Below, one piece after another: positions 17,375-26,540 of a stretch of 59,420 bases of DNA. Position 1 is the first letter of the stretch. Each line of letters begins with the position of its first letter. This stretch comes from Prevotella sp. GTDB taxonomy: Bacteria > Bacteroidota > Bacteroidia > Bacteroidales > Bacteroidaceae. The translations under genes and the position numbers were made by a program. The notes under the pieces are model-generated. The model was not told where the DNA came from and searched no databases. It saw only the letters and a program-made list of their open reading frames with translations. The stretch covers positions 1 through 59,420 of the forward strand of contig JAFUFD010000098.1 of NCBI GenBank assembly GCA_017470055.1, written 5' to 3'.

Positions 17375-18010
17375 ATGACACGGAAAGAGAGATACGAGGC
17401 TGTGCTGGCATATTTCAGGGAAGAGATGCCTGAGGTGCAAACAGAACTGGAGTTCGGCAGCGTATTCCAGTTGCTGGTTGCCGTGATACTAAGCGCACAG
17501 TGTACGGATAAGCGCATCAACCAAGTAACTCCCGAGTTGTTTCGCCATTATCCAGACGCCAAAACGATGGCAAAGGTAGAGGCAGAGGATGTACTGGAGT
17601 ATATCAAGAGTGTCTCCTACCCCAACTCAAAGGCTGAGCATCTGGTGAAGATGGCGCGGATACTGGTGGAGAGACACGACGGAGAGGTGCCATCGGATAT
17701 GAACCTGCTGCTCGACCTGCCTGGTGTGGGCAGGAAGACGGCTAATGTCGTGCAGAGCGTGGCATTCGGCAAATCGGCAATGGCGGTCGATACACATGTC
17801 TTTCGTGTGAGCCATCGCTTAGGACTGGTGTCGAAGAAAGACGATACCCCTTACAAGGTAGAGCAGATGCTCGTAAAAAATATACCCATGGAGGATATTC
17901 CACGGGCACATCATTGGTTGATACTTCACGGACGGTATGTCTGCACATCCCGTCGTCCACATTGTGAGAAGTGCGGACTCGTCAGCGTCTGTCCTTCGGT
18001 TTGTCTTTAG
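17375..18010 (+). CDS. nth: Endonuclease III
   Basis: A 211-residue DNA glycosylase/AP lyase that removes oxidised pyrimidines. The helix-hairpin-helix LPGVGRK holds catalytic Lys121, and Asp139 lies in AVDTHVFRV. The four cysteines of the [4Fe-4S] cluster, C190, C197, C200 and C206, have the standard C-x6-C-x2-C-x5-C spacing. Length is normal. Likely co-transcribed with the DUF4861 gene; the 3' end overlaps a convergent gene by 29 nt. Confidence 0.97.
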   Translation: MTRKERYEAVLAYFREEMPEVQTELEFGSVFQLLVAVILSAQCTDKRINQVTPELFRHYPDAKTMAKVEAEDVLEYIKSVSYPNSKAEHLVKMARILVERHDGEVPSDMNLLLDLPGVGRKTANVVQSVAFGKSAMAVDTHVFRVSHRLGLVSKKDDTPYKVEQMLVKNIPMEDIPRAHHWLILHGRYVCTSRRPHCEKCGLVSVCPSVCL

Positions 18011-18425
18011 AATGCTGCCATCCTTTCATCATCCGACGGTGGAAACGGTTCTCCGCCTTGATAGCGTCATAGACTTTGGAGGCAGGTAGCACCTGTATCA
18101 TCTTCTTATGATAGGTCTGCTCCAACTGCTTCAACTCGATATTGATCCTGTCACAGTCACGGATGGTCGCCTCACAGCCTTTCTCGTCAGCAGGCTTTTC
18201 CTTTCCTGAGTGATGCATACGGGCATAAAGGCTACGCTGCTTCTGCTGCATCTCACGGAGCAAAGGAAAATACTTGGCTGCCTCCTCGTCACTGAACTTA
18301 GCCTCCTGCTTGATAAAAGCCTCTAAGTCGGCTTGGAACTTCTCTGGGGAGAACTTCCGCTTATCCTGCGCCATGCTCAACATGGAGACCATCACGCAAA
18401 CCAGTAAAACAATAGTCTTCTTCAT
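17982..18425 (-). CDS. Spy/CpxP-like periplasmic protein
   Basis: A 147-residue secreted protein (signal peptide MKKTIVLLVCVMVSMLSMAQ) that is almost wholly helical and highly charged, with FSDEEAAKYFPLLREMQQKQ as a typical motif of small helical periplasmic proteins in Bacteroidetes sigma-factor operons. It resembles Spy/CpxP stress chaperones in size and charge, but I see no LTxxQ motif, so the link is loose. It is the last gene of the sigma operon, 13 nt after the anti-sigma-like gene. Confidence 0.6.
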   Translation of the reverse strand: MKKTIVLLVCVMVSMLSMAQDKRKFSPEKFQADLEAFIKQEAKFSDEEAAKYFPLLREMQQKQRSLYARMHHSGKEKPADEKGCEATIRDCDRINIELKQLEQTYHKKMIQVLPASKVYDAIKAENRFHRRMMKGWQHSKDKPKDRR

Positions 18426-18438
18426 AAATCTCTCCTAT

Positions 18439-18783
18439 TTAATTCTCTGCCAGACAGGCATAGATTTCCGTATTATCAATCATAGCATAGTCAGCAGCCT
18501 CATCCATATAGGTTTCTGACACATTGGTGGCATAAGCCTGCTGAGGCGACTCCTCCTCGCCAGCCACATGGGTAAAATAGACAGCGACACTGAAGATGGC
18601 GACGACAAGGGTCGCCGCAGCATACATCCATGGACGAAGCGCCACACGCTTGGCGACAGGCTTGCCCTCACGCTCTGGCAACTGCGCCATCACCTGATCG
18701 GCAAAACTGTCAAAATAGCCCTCCGGCACACGGAAAGGATTCTGCTTTGTCATTCTTTCTTCAAGATACTTCTCTTCTGTCAT
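18439..18783 (-). CDS. Putative anti-sigma factor, single-pass
   Basis: A 114-residue protein with a cytoplasmic N-terminus (residues 1-50, including FRVPEGYFDSFADQVMAQL), one membrane helix (52-70) and a short acidic outer tail. It directly follows an ECF sigma factor gene. The VPEGYFD element is common in small membrane proteins paired with ECF sigma factors in Bacteroidales. No zinc-binding HxxxCxxC (ZAS) motif is visible, so anti-sigma function is inferred from position and topology. Confidence 0.6.
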   Translation of the reverse strand: MTEEKYLEERMTKQNPFRVPEGYFDSFADQVMAQLPEREGKPVAKRVALRPWMYAAATLVVAIFSVAVYFTHVAGEEESPQQAYATNVSETYMDEAADYAMIDNTEIYACLAEN

Positions 18784-18828
18784 CTCTTTATGTCCTTTGT
18801 TGGTTTGACGTGGTAGTTATCAGAAAGT

Positions 18829-19374
18829 TTAATCACGCTGCTTAAAAAACTCGGAGATTTTCTTTACGGCGATATGGTAGGATGCCTTCAATGCACCCTC
18901 TGAGGTATGGAGGATCTTACTGATATCACTATACTTCATCTCCTCGTAATAACGGAGATTGAAAACGGTTCGTTGCACATCAGGAAGTTGGGCTATCGCC
19001 TCCTGCAACTGTGCCTCTGTCTCATCGCCATCGAAATAGCGATCGGCAAGCAGGGTGTTAGCGACACCAGGAGTATCGTCGGCACTCACCATCGCCACTT
19101 TCTTCTGACGACGCATGAAGTCAAGACTCTCATTAATGGCGATACGATAGAGCCACGTGGATAGTTTGGAGTCCTGGCGAAAGGTATCGAGATTCATCCA
19201 TGCCTTGACCATCACGTTCTGCATCACGTCATTGGCATCCTCATGAGAGAGTACGATACGACGCACCTGCCAATATAGTTGTTCACTATACTGTCTTACT
19301 ACCATCTCAAATGCCTCCCGTTGAGTAGCAGGGTCTGAGAGCATCGCAGTCAACTGCTTCTCATCCATCGCCAT
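18829..19374 (-). CDS. ECF RNA polymerase sigma factor
   Basis: A 181-residue sigma-70 family factor with region 2 (YWQVRRIVLSHEDANDVMQN, the DAxDVxQ signature, and TWLYRIAINESLDFMRR) and region 4 (LPDVQRTVFNLRYYEEMKY, then SEGALKASYH). It would direct polymerase to a stress or envelope regulon. The ATG at 19374 overlaps the TAA stop of the L,D-transpeptidase gene (TAATG), which points to translational coupling; a longer start at 19401 is less likely. The anti-sigma-like gene follows after 45 nt. Confidence 0.93.
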   Translation of the reverse strand: MAMDEKQLTAMLSDPATQREAFEMVVRQYSEQLYWQVRRIVLSHEDANDVMQNVMVKAWMNLDTFRQDSKLSTWLYRIAINESLDFMRRQKKVAMVSADDTPGVANTLLADRYFDGDETEAQLQEAIAQLPDVQRTVFNLRYYEEMKYSDISKILHTSEGALKASYHIAVKKISEFFKQRD

Positions 19375-20978
19375 TAGATATATTTCTTTAAATAATTCCA
19401 AACAGACTGGTCATACCCATAGACATCAGGATAGGTCTGAATCTGTCCGTTCAAATCAGGATAGAGCGTATAATAAGTAATGTATACAGGTACATGCGGT
19501 TTCACAGGCATATAACTGATGAGTTTGAAAGGAAGTCTTCTCCCATTCTCAGCCTCACCTGGACTATGTGTACGGATATAGTCCTTACCCTGACTGGTCA
19601 TCGGTGGGAGATCCATCGATATGCGAATCTTATCCAATGTCCAGTCATCAGTATCACCTAACAGGAAATGGGCAAGGTCGAAAGGACGCTGCACACGGAC
19701 ACAGCCATGGGACACTCCACGCCAACTGCTTTGGAAGAAACCTGGGGTCGAGGTGTCATGCAGGTAGACGGAGTGATTGTTCTTGAAACGGAACACAATA
19801 CGACCCAGCGAGTTGCCACGCCCCCCATCCTGTGAGACACGATACTTGCCACTTGCGAGCATCGCACGGGAGACACTGGAGATAGGAACCTTCTTGCCTG
19901 TAGAGCGGTCTGCGATATAATAACGATGACGGGCAAAATAATTACTATCGCCCGCATGCCCCAACACGTCGTTATTGACTATACTCTGCGGCATGTTCCA
20001 CTCAGGATTGACCTGCATGTATTCTATCTCGCTCGTCAGCAAAGGGGTCTTTGTAGCCGTCTTACCACATCCGATACGCATCTCCATCGTTGAGTCTGGA
20101 CCATAGGCGTAAAGCATAAAGGCTGGCACATTAACCACCACACGCTTTCCCGATGCGGGCATCGGATTCGGCTCACGCCAACGGCAACGTTCCATATTCA
20201 CCATGATACGTCTGCGACTTGCCTCGGATGTAGAGTCAGCCAACTGACGGAGCAATTGGTGATAGAGCGGTGACTTCGGCTCCACCTCCCGCATCATATT
20301 CCCAACACTGTCATTTCCTATCTTATGGAGTGCCTGAGCATAGAATGCTGGTGTGGGACGCTCTACGGATATGTCGTAGAGATTGACGTAACGTACTGTC
20401 ACCTTTCCCGTTGAGTCAGGCTGTGACTCCATCCTGTTGATAGCACTCTTGGGATTGACGAATCCATAATACTGTCCAGCCACATAAGTCAGGTAAGCAC
20501 GGGTCAACTGGTATTCCAAACGAGCCGTCACCTCATTGACGGTATGCTGCTGATCAAAGTCCAAAGACTTAAAACGCTGCAGGTCCTCGTCAATCTCTCT
20601 CACTTTGAAATAGGCATCCGAAAGACCTATACGGTTGACTTGACATAACTGCTGGAGCAACGTGTCAGCCATAGCGGTGACCCCATGTCGTCCTATCCAC
20701 AGCATCTTTCCCCCCTCACGATAATACTGGGCAGTATGCCCCTCTGGGGAAAGGGTGTCTTTCACTCCGTTTCCCATCTTCTGCATGGAAGACTGGATTT
20801 CGGCATGGTCCATTTGAAAAACAGGCGTCTTCAATGCTGAAAACGCCTCCATTGTAACATCGCCTTTCTGAATAATGTCCTCAGAGCATCCGACTAAGAG
20901 CCAAGACACCAACAGAAATAAAAGTGTTGTCAGATGACAATCTTTCTGACAACCTTTCCAACTTTTATAATATAGCAA
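19374..20978 (-). CDS. L,D-transpeptidase (YkuD fold), lipoprotein, TTG start
   Basis: A 534-residue envelope enzyme. The C-terminal region has the YkuD signature SHGCVRVQRPFDLA with the catalytic cysteine, and the architecture (large N-terminal region, then YkuD) is like YcbB, which forms 3-3 crosslinks in peptidoglycan. The N-terminus is a lipoprotein signal ending LLVGC. No ATG precedes it in frame: the only start that keeps the whole signal is TTG at 20978, which overlaps the upstream gene by 49 nt. Position ahead of an ECF sigma gene suggests a cell-wall stress unit. Confidence 0.85.
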   Translation of the reverse strand: MLYYKSWKGCQKDCHLTTLLFLLVSWLLVGCSEDIIQKGDVTMEAFSALKTPVFQMDHAEIQSSMQKMGNGVKDTLSPEGHTAQYYREGGKMLWIGRHGVTAMADTLLQQLCQVNRIGLSDAYFKVREIDEDLQRFKSLDFDQQHTVNEVTARLEYQLTRAYLTYVAGQYYGFVNPKSAINRMESQPDSTGKVTVRYVNLYDISVERPTPAFYAQALHKIGNDSVGNMMREVEPKSPLYHQLLRQLADSTSEASRRRIMVNMERCRWREPNPMPASGKRVVVNVPAFMLYAYGPDSTMEMRIGCGKTATKTPLLTSEIEYMQVNPEWNMPQSIVNNDVLGHAGDSNYFARHRYYIADRSTGKKVPISSVSRAMLASGKYRVSQDGGRGNSLGRIVFRFKNNHSVYLHDTSTPGFFQSSWRGVSHGCVRVQRPFDLAHFLLGDTDDWTLDKIRISMDLPPMTSQGKDYIRTHSPGEAENGRRLPFKLISYMPVKPHVPVYITYYTLYPDLNGQIQTYPDVYGYDQSVWNYLKKYI

Positions 20979-21253
20979 CCTTTAGGTATGTTTGTTAATT
21001 CAATTCTCTGCGCCGGGCTCTCAATACGAACGGACATCACGTGGCGACCAGTCAGCGAGATGACCTCCATCACCTGTCCTTCCGCATTGTTAATATGTAC
21101 AACCGACTTTGAAAGATTAATCTGCACCTCATTCTTCTCTTCAATCTGCTCAACACCAAAAGTCTCGGACGAAGTCGCCAGAGCACTGGTTGGAAACATG
21201 AAGAGACATGCGGCAAAAAGCATCAAAGTAAGTAATCGTTTTGTCATAAGCAT
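20930..21253 (-). CDS. Signal peptide plus T9SS C-terminal tail protein
   Basis: A 107-residue protein that consists of a signal peptide (to about residue 27, ALA), a short linker and a segment resembling a type IX secretion C-terminal sorting domain: VMEVISLTGRHVMSVR, then IELTNIPKGCYIIKVGK and a basic end VRKIVI. In T9SS cargo this tail follows a large domain; here there is almost no cargo. It may be a truncated gene, a small secreted protein or a stand-alone adaptor. It leads the operon to the L,D-transpeptidase and sigma factor. ATG 21247 is an alternative start. Confidence 0.7.
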   Translation of the reverse strand: MLMTKRLLTLMLFAACLFMFPTSALATSSETFGVEQIEEKNEVQINLSKSVVHINNAEGQVMEVISLTGRHVMSVRIESPAQRIELTNIPKGCYIIKVGKVVRKIVI

Positions 21254-21267
21254 TACATATTACAGGG

Positions 21268-21306
21268 CAAAGGTAGAGATAATATTTGGAAATTCCAAAT
21301 TTTAAC
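21268..21306 (-). promoter_or_regulatory. Sigma-operon promoter TTTG-N20-TACCTTTG with shared upstream motif
   Basis: - strand TTTG at 21299-21296 and TACCTTTG at 21275-21268, spacer 20 nt, 14 nt before the first ATG. The 17-nt string at 21290-21306 is identical to 16025-16041. Confidence 0.75.
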
Positions 21307-21320
21307 AAGAAAAAATGCAC

Positions 21321-22235
21321 TTACAGGTCGAAAATCATCTGCTCGTCGCTCAAAAAACTATTACTGAACACCTCTTTTGCCTCATTTAGCAACACGCTCT
21401 CATCCTCATAACGGGATGAATAATGACCCAACAGAAGTTTCCCCACTTTCGCATCACGTGCCACCATAGCAGCCTGACGTGCCGTAGAGTGATAATACTT
21501 CTCCGCCCCGTCAAGTTTGTCTTCAGCATAGGTGCTCTCATGGTAGAGCATAGTGACACCCTTGACACGCTCATGCAAAGTAGGGATATAGCGGGTATCG
21601 CTGCAATAGGCATAACTGCGAGGCGTGTCGGCAGGCTCCACCAGCCGACTGTTGGGCACATGCTCTCCCTCCGCTGTCGTCCAGTCGGCTCCCGCCTTGA
21701 TGTTATTGATCTGGCTAATAGGTATCTGATAGAAATCTATCATGTCACGCTTGATATGGGGATAAGTAGGTTTCTCACGGAACAGATAGCCACAGCAAGG
21801 AACACGATGCTCCAAGGGAATGGTCTCTATCGTCAGGCTACGGTCTTCGTAGATGACTTGTTGCCGGGTGGTGTCGATAGCATGGAAGACCACCTCGTAC
21901 TCCAATCCATGGCAAAACAGTCTCATCTGCTCATACAGCATTTTCTCTAATGCCGCAGGAGCATAGACATCCAACTTTGCCGTACGTCCCAGAAGTCCAA
22001 AGGTACTGATCATACCAATCAGTCCAAAGCAATGATCCCCATGCAGATGGGTGATGAAGACTGCTGACAATTTGGTAAAACGGATGCGGGAACGCCTTAA
22101 TTGCATCTGCGTCCCCTCTCCACAGTCTATCATAAACTGCTTTCCCCGCAATTCCACCACCTGCGCAGAGGAATAGTGGTGAAGCGTGGGCAGAGCACTT
22201 CCACAGCCTAATATATGAATCCGAAACGGTTCCAC
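21321..22235 (-). CDS. rnz: Ribonuclease Z (tRNase Z)
   Basis: A 304-residue metallo-beta-lactamase-fold endonuclease that removes 3' trailers from tRNA precursors. HLHGDHCFGL supplies zinc ligands, with further histidines in LGHYSSRY near residue 265. Length is that of the short (ElaC/RNase Z) form. Third gene of a - strand operon, 6 nt after the lipoprotein gene. Confidence 0.94.
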   Translation of the reverse strand: MEPFRIHILGCGSALPTLHHYSSAQVVELRGKQFMIDCGEGTQMQLRRSRIRFTKLSAVFITHLHGDHCFGLIGMISTFGLLGRTAKLDVYAPAALEKMLYEQMRLFCHGLEYEVVFHAIDTTRQQVIYEDRSLTIETIPLEHRVPCCGYLFREKPTYPHIKRDMIDFYQIPISQINNIKAGADWTTAEGEHVPNSRLVEPADTPRSYAYCSDTRYIPTLHERVKGVTMLYHESTYAEDKLDGAEKYYHSTARQAAMVARDAKVGKLLLGHYSSRYEDESVLLNEAKEVFSNSFLSDEQMIFDL

Positions 22236-22241
22236 GTAAGA

Positions 22242-22907
22242 TTATATCTTATAATCGTCCTCAGAGACTTTCTCCAGTTCTATGTCAGACAGAGGCTTCT
22301 TTGCCTGTTGGCGACCATACTCATAGGTATCCTCGCTGTCCTTGAGGACCAGTGAGTCGGGAGCCAGTTTGACGATATCATAGAGGTTTACCTCCTCTTC
22401 CTCGCCAGCACCCTCACGGATTGATATCATCTCCAACTTGCCACGGACCAGTCGCCATGTCTTATAAGTCAGGGTACTCTGCTCAATACCTTCCACGATA
22501 CCGCCTTCCTTGATACGGAAGCCAATCTCATCACTGCCGTCCAACGGGTTTGGCATCACCCAGTTGCCCAACAGGGCGACTTGGTTGATAACGACAAGCG
22601 CTTCTTTCTTGGTATTATTAGGAACCACTGCCATGCGGTCACCAGCCTGGAGTCCTCCAAACACCTGATTATTCTCTTTGGCATAAGTGATATCCAACTG
22701 GATGGTATCACCCAGGTCTGTGACTATCTGTAGCGTGTTCATGGCGGTACCTTCCCCGCAGACTCCATAGATAGTGGGATCCTGTGCTGCTGCCACATCT
22801 ATTGTATCCCCATCATCAAAAGGAACTGCTTGCGTCTTGCCACCACAACTGCTCATCATCATGATGACTGCAGTCACCAACGTTATCACGATTACATTTT
22901 TCTTCAT
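22242..22907 (-). CDS. Lipocalin-like lipoprotein
   Basis: A 221-residue lipoprotein with signal MKKNVIVITLVTAVIMMMSSC. The C-terminal half (from LLGNWVMPNP on) looks like the lipocalin-type beta-barrel domain common in Bacteroidales lipoproteins: GFRIKEGGIVEGI, TYKTWRLVRGKLEMIS. The N-terminal half is a small beta domain. No enzymatic motif. It lies between mazG and rnz with 11 and 6 nt gaps. Confidence 0.65.
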   Translation of the reverse strand: MKKNVIVITLVTAVIMMMSSCGGKTQAVPFDDGDTIDVAAAQDPTIYGVCGEGTAMNTLQIVTDLGDTIQLDITYAKENNQVFGGLQAGDRMAVVPNNTKKEALVVINQVALLGNWVMPNPLDGSDEIGFRIKEGGIVEGIEQSTLTYKTWRLVRGKLEMISIREGAGEEEEVNLYDIVKLAPDSLVLKDSEDTYEYGRQQAKKPLSDIELEKVSEDDYKI

Positions 22908-22918
22908 AGTTATTTTGT

Positions 22919-23716
22919 TTATTGTTTTTCCCTATTCTTTGCCTCTTCCCATAACGCCTCCATCTCATCAAGAGTCATCTCTGTCAAAGGCTTACCTAAC
23001 TTAATACTATGCTGTTCGATATAATTGAAACGGCGAATGAATTTCTTGTTCGTCTGCTCCAAAGCATTGTCAGGGTTCAGATGGTATAGACGGGCGGCAT
23101 TGATCACCGCAAAGAGGAAATCGCCCAGTTCTTGTTCAGACCGTTCCTTATCCTCACGCCTCAGTTCCGCCTCCAACTCGTCTATCTCCTCACGCACTTT
23201 CTTCCACACCTCTTGCTTGTCCTCCCAGTCAAAGCCCACATGGCGAGCCTTGTCTTGGATGCGGTAAGCCTTGATGACGGAAGGTAAAGACTGGGGGACT
23301 CCGCCTAAGACAGTCTTATTACCACCCTTTTCTCTCTGCTTGATCTGTTCCCAGTTATCAAGAACTTCCTCCGCACTCTTGGCGACCACATCGCCATAGA
23401 CGTGCGGATGACGGAATATCATCTTGTCACACAGTTTGTTGCACACATCTGCCACGTCAAACTGCCCTTTCTCCTCACCAATACGACTATAGAAGACAAT
23501 ATGCAAGAGGACGTCACCTAACTCCTTGCAAATCTCATACGAGTCGTCTTGCAGGATAGCATCACTCAACTCATACGCCTCCTCGATGGTATTCGGACGC
23601 AAAGACTCATTCGTCTGCTTACGATCCCACGGGCATTCCACCCTCAGGCGATCCATGACATCAAGCAGTCGCCCGAAAGCAGCCATTTTCTCTTCTCTGG
23701 TATGCATCTGTTCCAT
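22919..23716 (-). CDS. mazG: Nucleoside triphosphate pyrophosphohydrolase
   Basis: A 265-residue house-cleaning enzyme that hydrolyses (d)NTPs to monophosphates. Both MazG repeats are visible: CPWDRKQTNESLRPNTIEEA with EEAYEL in the first half, and EELGD-like EQELGDFLFAVINAAR in the second. Length is standard for the long form. The ATG at 23716 is preferred because a promoter -7 box sits at 23725-23732; the open frame upstream to 23809 would cross it. First gene of a three-gene operon. Confidence 0.93.
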   Translation of the reverse strand: MEQMHTREEKMAAFGRLLDVMDRLRVECPWDRKQTNESLRPNTIEEAYELSDAILQDDSYEICKELGDVLLHIVFYSRIGEEKGQFDVADVCNKLCDKMIFRHPHVYGDVVAKSAEEVLDNWEQIKQREKGGNKTVLGGVPQSLPSVIKAYRIQDKARHVGFDWEDKQEVWKKVREEIDELEAELRREDKERSEQELGDFLFAVINAARLYHLNPDNALEQTNKKFIRRFNYIEQHSIKLGKPLTEMTLDEMEALWEEAKNREKQ

Positions 23717-23724
23717 AATCCTTG

Positions 23725-23756
23725 CAAAAGTACAAAATAAATAGGAAACTGCCAAA
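23725..23756 (-). promoter_or_regulatory. mazG promoter TTTG-N20-TACTTTTG, near-leaderless
   Basis: - strand TTTG at 23756-23753 and TACTTTTG at 23732-23725, spacer 20 nt. Only 8 nt separate the -7 box from the ATG at 23716. Confidence 0.65.
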
Positions 23757-23769
23757 TAGATTGTGGAAA

Positions 23770-23801
23770 TTTGGTGATTTAATAAATAATTCGTACCTTT
23801 G
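23770..23801 (+). promoter_or_regulatory. valS promoter TTTG-N20-TACCTTTG
   Basis: TTTG at 23770-23773, TACCTTTG at 23794-23801, spacer 20 nt, 20 nt before the ATG; divergent from the mazG promoter. Confidence 0.78.
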
Positions 23802-23821
23802 CACGTCATTATTAAATAAGT

Positions 23822-26530
23822 ATGGAATTAGCAAGTAAATACGACCCCAAAGAGGTCGAATCCAAATGGTACCAGTATTGGCTGGACCACAAACTCTTCG
23901 CCAGCAAGCCTGACGGACGTGAGCCCTACACTATCGTTATCCCTCCCCCTAATGTAACCGGTGTGCTGCACATGGGACACATGTTGAACAACACCATTCA
24001 GGACATCCTGGTACGTCGTGCCCGTATGGAGGGCAAGAACGCCTGCTGGGTGCCTGGTACCGACCATGCCTCTATCGCTACGGAGGCGAAAGTGGTCAAG
24101 AAACTCGCCGGGCAGGGTATTAAGAAACATGACCTGACTCGTGAGGAGTTTCTAAAACATGCGTGGGACTGGACGGACGAGCATGGAGGCATCATCCTGA
24201 AGCAGTTACGCCGCTTAGGCGCTTCCTGTGACTGGGACCGCACTGCCTTCACCATGGACGAGAAGCGCTCAGAGAGTGTCATCAAGGTCTTCGTAGACCT
24301 TTATAACAAAGGGCTGATTTATCGTGGTCTGCGTATGGTCAACTGGGACCCTAAGGCACTGACGGCATTGTCTACCGAAGAGGTCATCTATAAAGAGGAG
24401 AAAAGCCATCTGTTCCATCTGAAATACTACGTGGATGGTCTTGAAAGACTAGAAAACCAAGAGGAACTGGAAAAAGAGGGCAACATCATCCACAAGGATG
24501 CCAAAGGCTATTATGCCGTTGTCGCCACCACCCGTCCTGAGACGATTATGGGTGATACGGCGATGTGTATCAATCCGAAAGACCCGAAGAACCAGTGGTT
24601 AAAAGGTCGTAAGGTCATCGTCCCTTTGGTCAACCGTGTGATTCCCGTCATCGAGGACCGTTATGTGGACATTGAGTTTGGTACAGGCTGTCTGAAGGTG
24701 ACTCCTGCCCACGACACTAACGACTATATGCTGGGGAAGACCCACAACTTGGAGACGATTGACATCTTCAATGCTGACGGTACCATCTCCGAGCAGTCGC
24801 CTATCTATGTAGGTATGGATCGTTTCGACTGCCGTAAGCAGATTGCCAAGGACCTGCAAGAGGCAGGACTGATGGAACGTATTGAGGACTACACCAATAA
24901 AGTAGGCTACTCTGAGCGTAACCCAGATACCGCTATCGAGCCACGGCTCTCTCTGCAATGGTTCCTGAAGATGAAGCATTTTGCAGACATTGCCCTTCCG
25001 CCAGTACTCAATGGGGAGATGCATTTCTACCCACAGAAATATGTCAACACCTACAAGAACTGGCTGGAGAACATCCAGGACTGGTGTATCTCCCGTCAAC
25101 TGTGGTGGGGACATCGTATTCCTGCTTATTACTATAATGAGGAGGGTGACTTCGTAGTGGCAGAGAACCGTGAGAAGGCATTGGAACTTGCCAAGCAGAA
25201 GAATCCCGCCATTACTGACGCAGACCTAAGGCAAGACGAGGACGCTCTTGACACATGGTTCTCATCATGGCTATGGCCTATCTCCCTCTTTGACGGCATC
25301 AACAACCCTGGCAACGAGGAGATCAACTACTACTACCCCACCTCCGACCTTGTAACAGCACCCGACATCATTTTCTTCTGGGTTGCGCGTATGATCATGG
25401 CTGGTGAGGAGTATATGGGTAAGTTCCCCTTCAAGAATGTCTACTTTACTGGTATTGTCCGTGACAAGTTAGGTCGTAAGATGTCGAAGTCGCTGGGCAA
25501 CAGTCCTGACCCCATCGAACTCATTGAGAAATTCGGAGCCGACGGTGTACGCATGGGTATGATGCTCTCCGCTCCTGCCGGCAATGACATTCTCTTCGAC
25601 GAGAGCCTATGCGAGCAAGGACGTAACTTCAACAATAAGATATGGAATGCCTTCCGTCTTGTTAAGGGTTGGCAGGTGGCTGATGTTGAGCAGGCTGAGG
25701 CAAGCAAGATTGCCGTCGCTTGGTTTGAGGCAAAACTCAAGGAAGTAAATGAAGAACTGCAAGACCTCTTCAACAAGTATCGTATCTCTGATGCGCTGAT
25801 GGCTGTCTACAAACTCTTCTGGGACGAGTTCTCCAGTTGGTATCTGGAGATGGTGAAGCCTGCCTATATCAATGGTGAGGCACAACCTATCGACAGAACC
25901 ACCTATGAGGCAACCCTTCGCTTCTTCGACATCCTGCTGAAGATGCTCCATCCCTTCATGCCGTTTATCACGGAGGAATTGTGGCAGGCTCTCTATGAGC
26001 GTAAGACAGGTGAGAGTATCATGCGAGAGAGTCTGAAACTTGATGTGCCAACAGCCATAGAGAAGAAACAGAATGCCGACATCGAGCAGGTAAAGCAGAT
26101 TGTCAGTGGAGTTCGTATGGTACGTAACCAGAAGAACATCGCTCCCAAGGAGGCTCTTGAGTTACAGGCAGTTTCCGCTAACCACTACGAGGCATATACT
26201 GCCGCTATCATCAAGATGGCAAATGTAAGTGCCATTCATGTCGTCAACGAAAAAGACACTACTGCGTCTGCCTTCATGGTAGGTACTGATGAGTTTGCCG
26301 TTCCCCTTGGTAACATGATTGACATCGATGCTGAGATAGAGAAACAAGAGGCACAGTTGAAACACCTTGAGGGGTTCCTTGCCGGTGTGATGAAGAAACT
26401 CTCCAACGAGCGTTTCGTTGCCAATGCGCCTGAGGCTGTTGTTGCTTTGGAGCGCAAGAAGCAGAGTGATTCCGAGGAGAAGATTGCCGCCCTTAAAGAG
26501 TCTATCGCAGCCTTAAAGTCACAAAAGTGA
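23822..26530 (+). CDS. valS: Valyl-tRNA synthetase
   Basis: A 902-residue class I synthetase. [14 protein letters not shown] carries the HIGH motif and [12 protein letters not shown] the KMSKS motif. The editing (CP1) domain contains [12 protein letters not shown], and a C-terminal coiled coil rich in Lys/Glu (about 835-902) is the tRNA-binding arm typical of ValRS. Length is normal. Monocistronic with its own promoter; ends 10 nt from a convergent gene without an obvious hairpin. Confidence 0.98.
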   Translation: MELASKYDPKEVESKWYQYWLDHKLFASKPDGREPYTIVIPPPNVTGVLHMGHMLNNTIQDILVRRARMEGKNACWVPGTDHASIATEAKVVKKLAGQGIKKHDLTREEFLKHAWDWTDEHGGIILKQLRRLGASCDWDRTAFTMDEKRSESVIKVFVDLYNKGLIYRGLRMVNWDPKALTALSTEEVIYKEEKSHLFHLKYYVDGLERLENQEELEKEGNIIHKDAKGYYAVVATTRPETIMGDTAMCINPKDPKNQWLKGRKVIVPLVNRVIPVIEDRYVDIEFGTGCLKVTPAHDTNDYMLGKTHNLETIDIFNADGTISEQSPIYVGMDRFDCRKQIAKDLQEAGLMERIEDYTNKVGYSERNPDTAIEPRLSLQWFLKMKHFADIALPPVLNGEMHFYPQKYVNTYKNWLENIQDWCISRQLWWGHRIPAYYYNEEGDFVVAENREKALELAKQKNPAITDADLRQDEDALDTWFSSWLWPISLFDGINNPGNEEINYYYPTSDLVTAPDIIFFWVARMIMAGEEYMGKFPFKNVYFTGIVRDKLGRKMSKSLGNSPDPIELIEKFGADGVRMGMMLSAPAGNDILFDESLCEQGRNFNNKIWNAFRLVKGWQVADVEQAEASKIAVAWFEAKLKEVNEELQDLFNKYRISDALMAVYKLFWDEFSSWYLEMVKPAYINGEAQPIDRTTYEATLRFFDILLKMLHPFMPFITEELWQALYERKTGESIMRESLKLDVPTAIEKKQNADIEQVKQIVSGVRMVRNQKNIAPKEALELQAVSANHYEAYTAAIIKMANVSAIHVVNEKDTTASAFMVGTDEFAVPLGNMIDIDAEIEKQEAQLKHLEGFLAGVMKKLSNERFVANAPEAVVALERKKQSDSEEKIAALKESIAALKSQK

Positions 26531-26540
26531 CCTGATAAGT

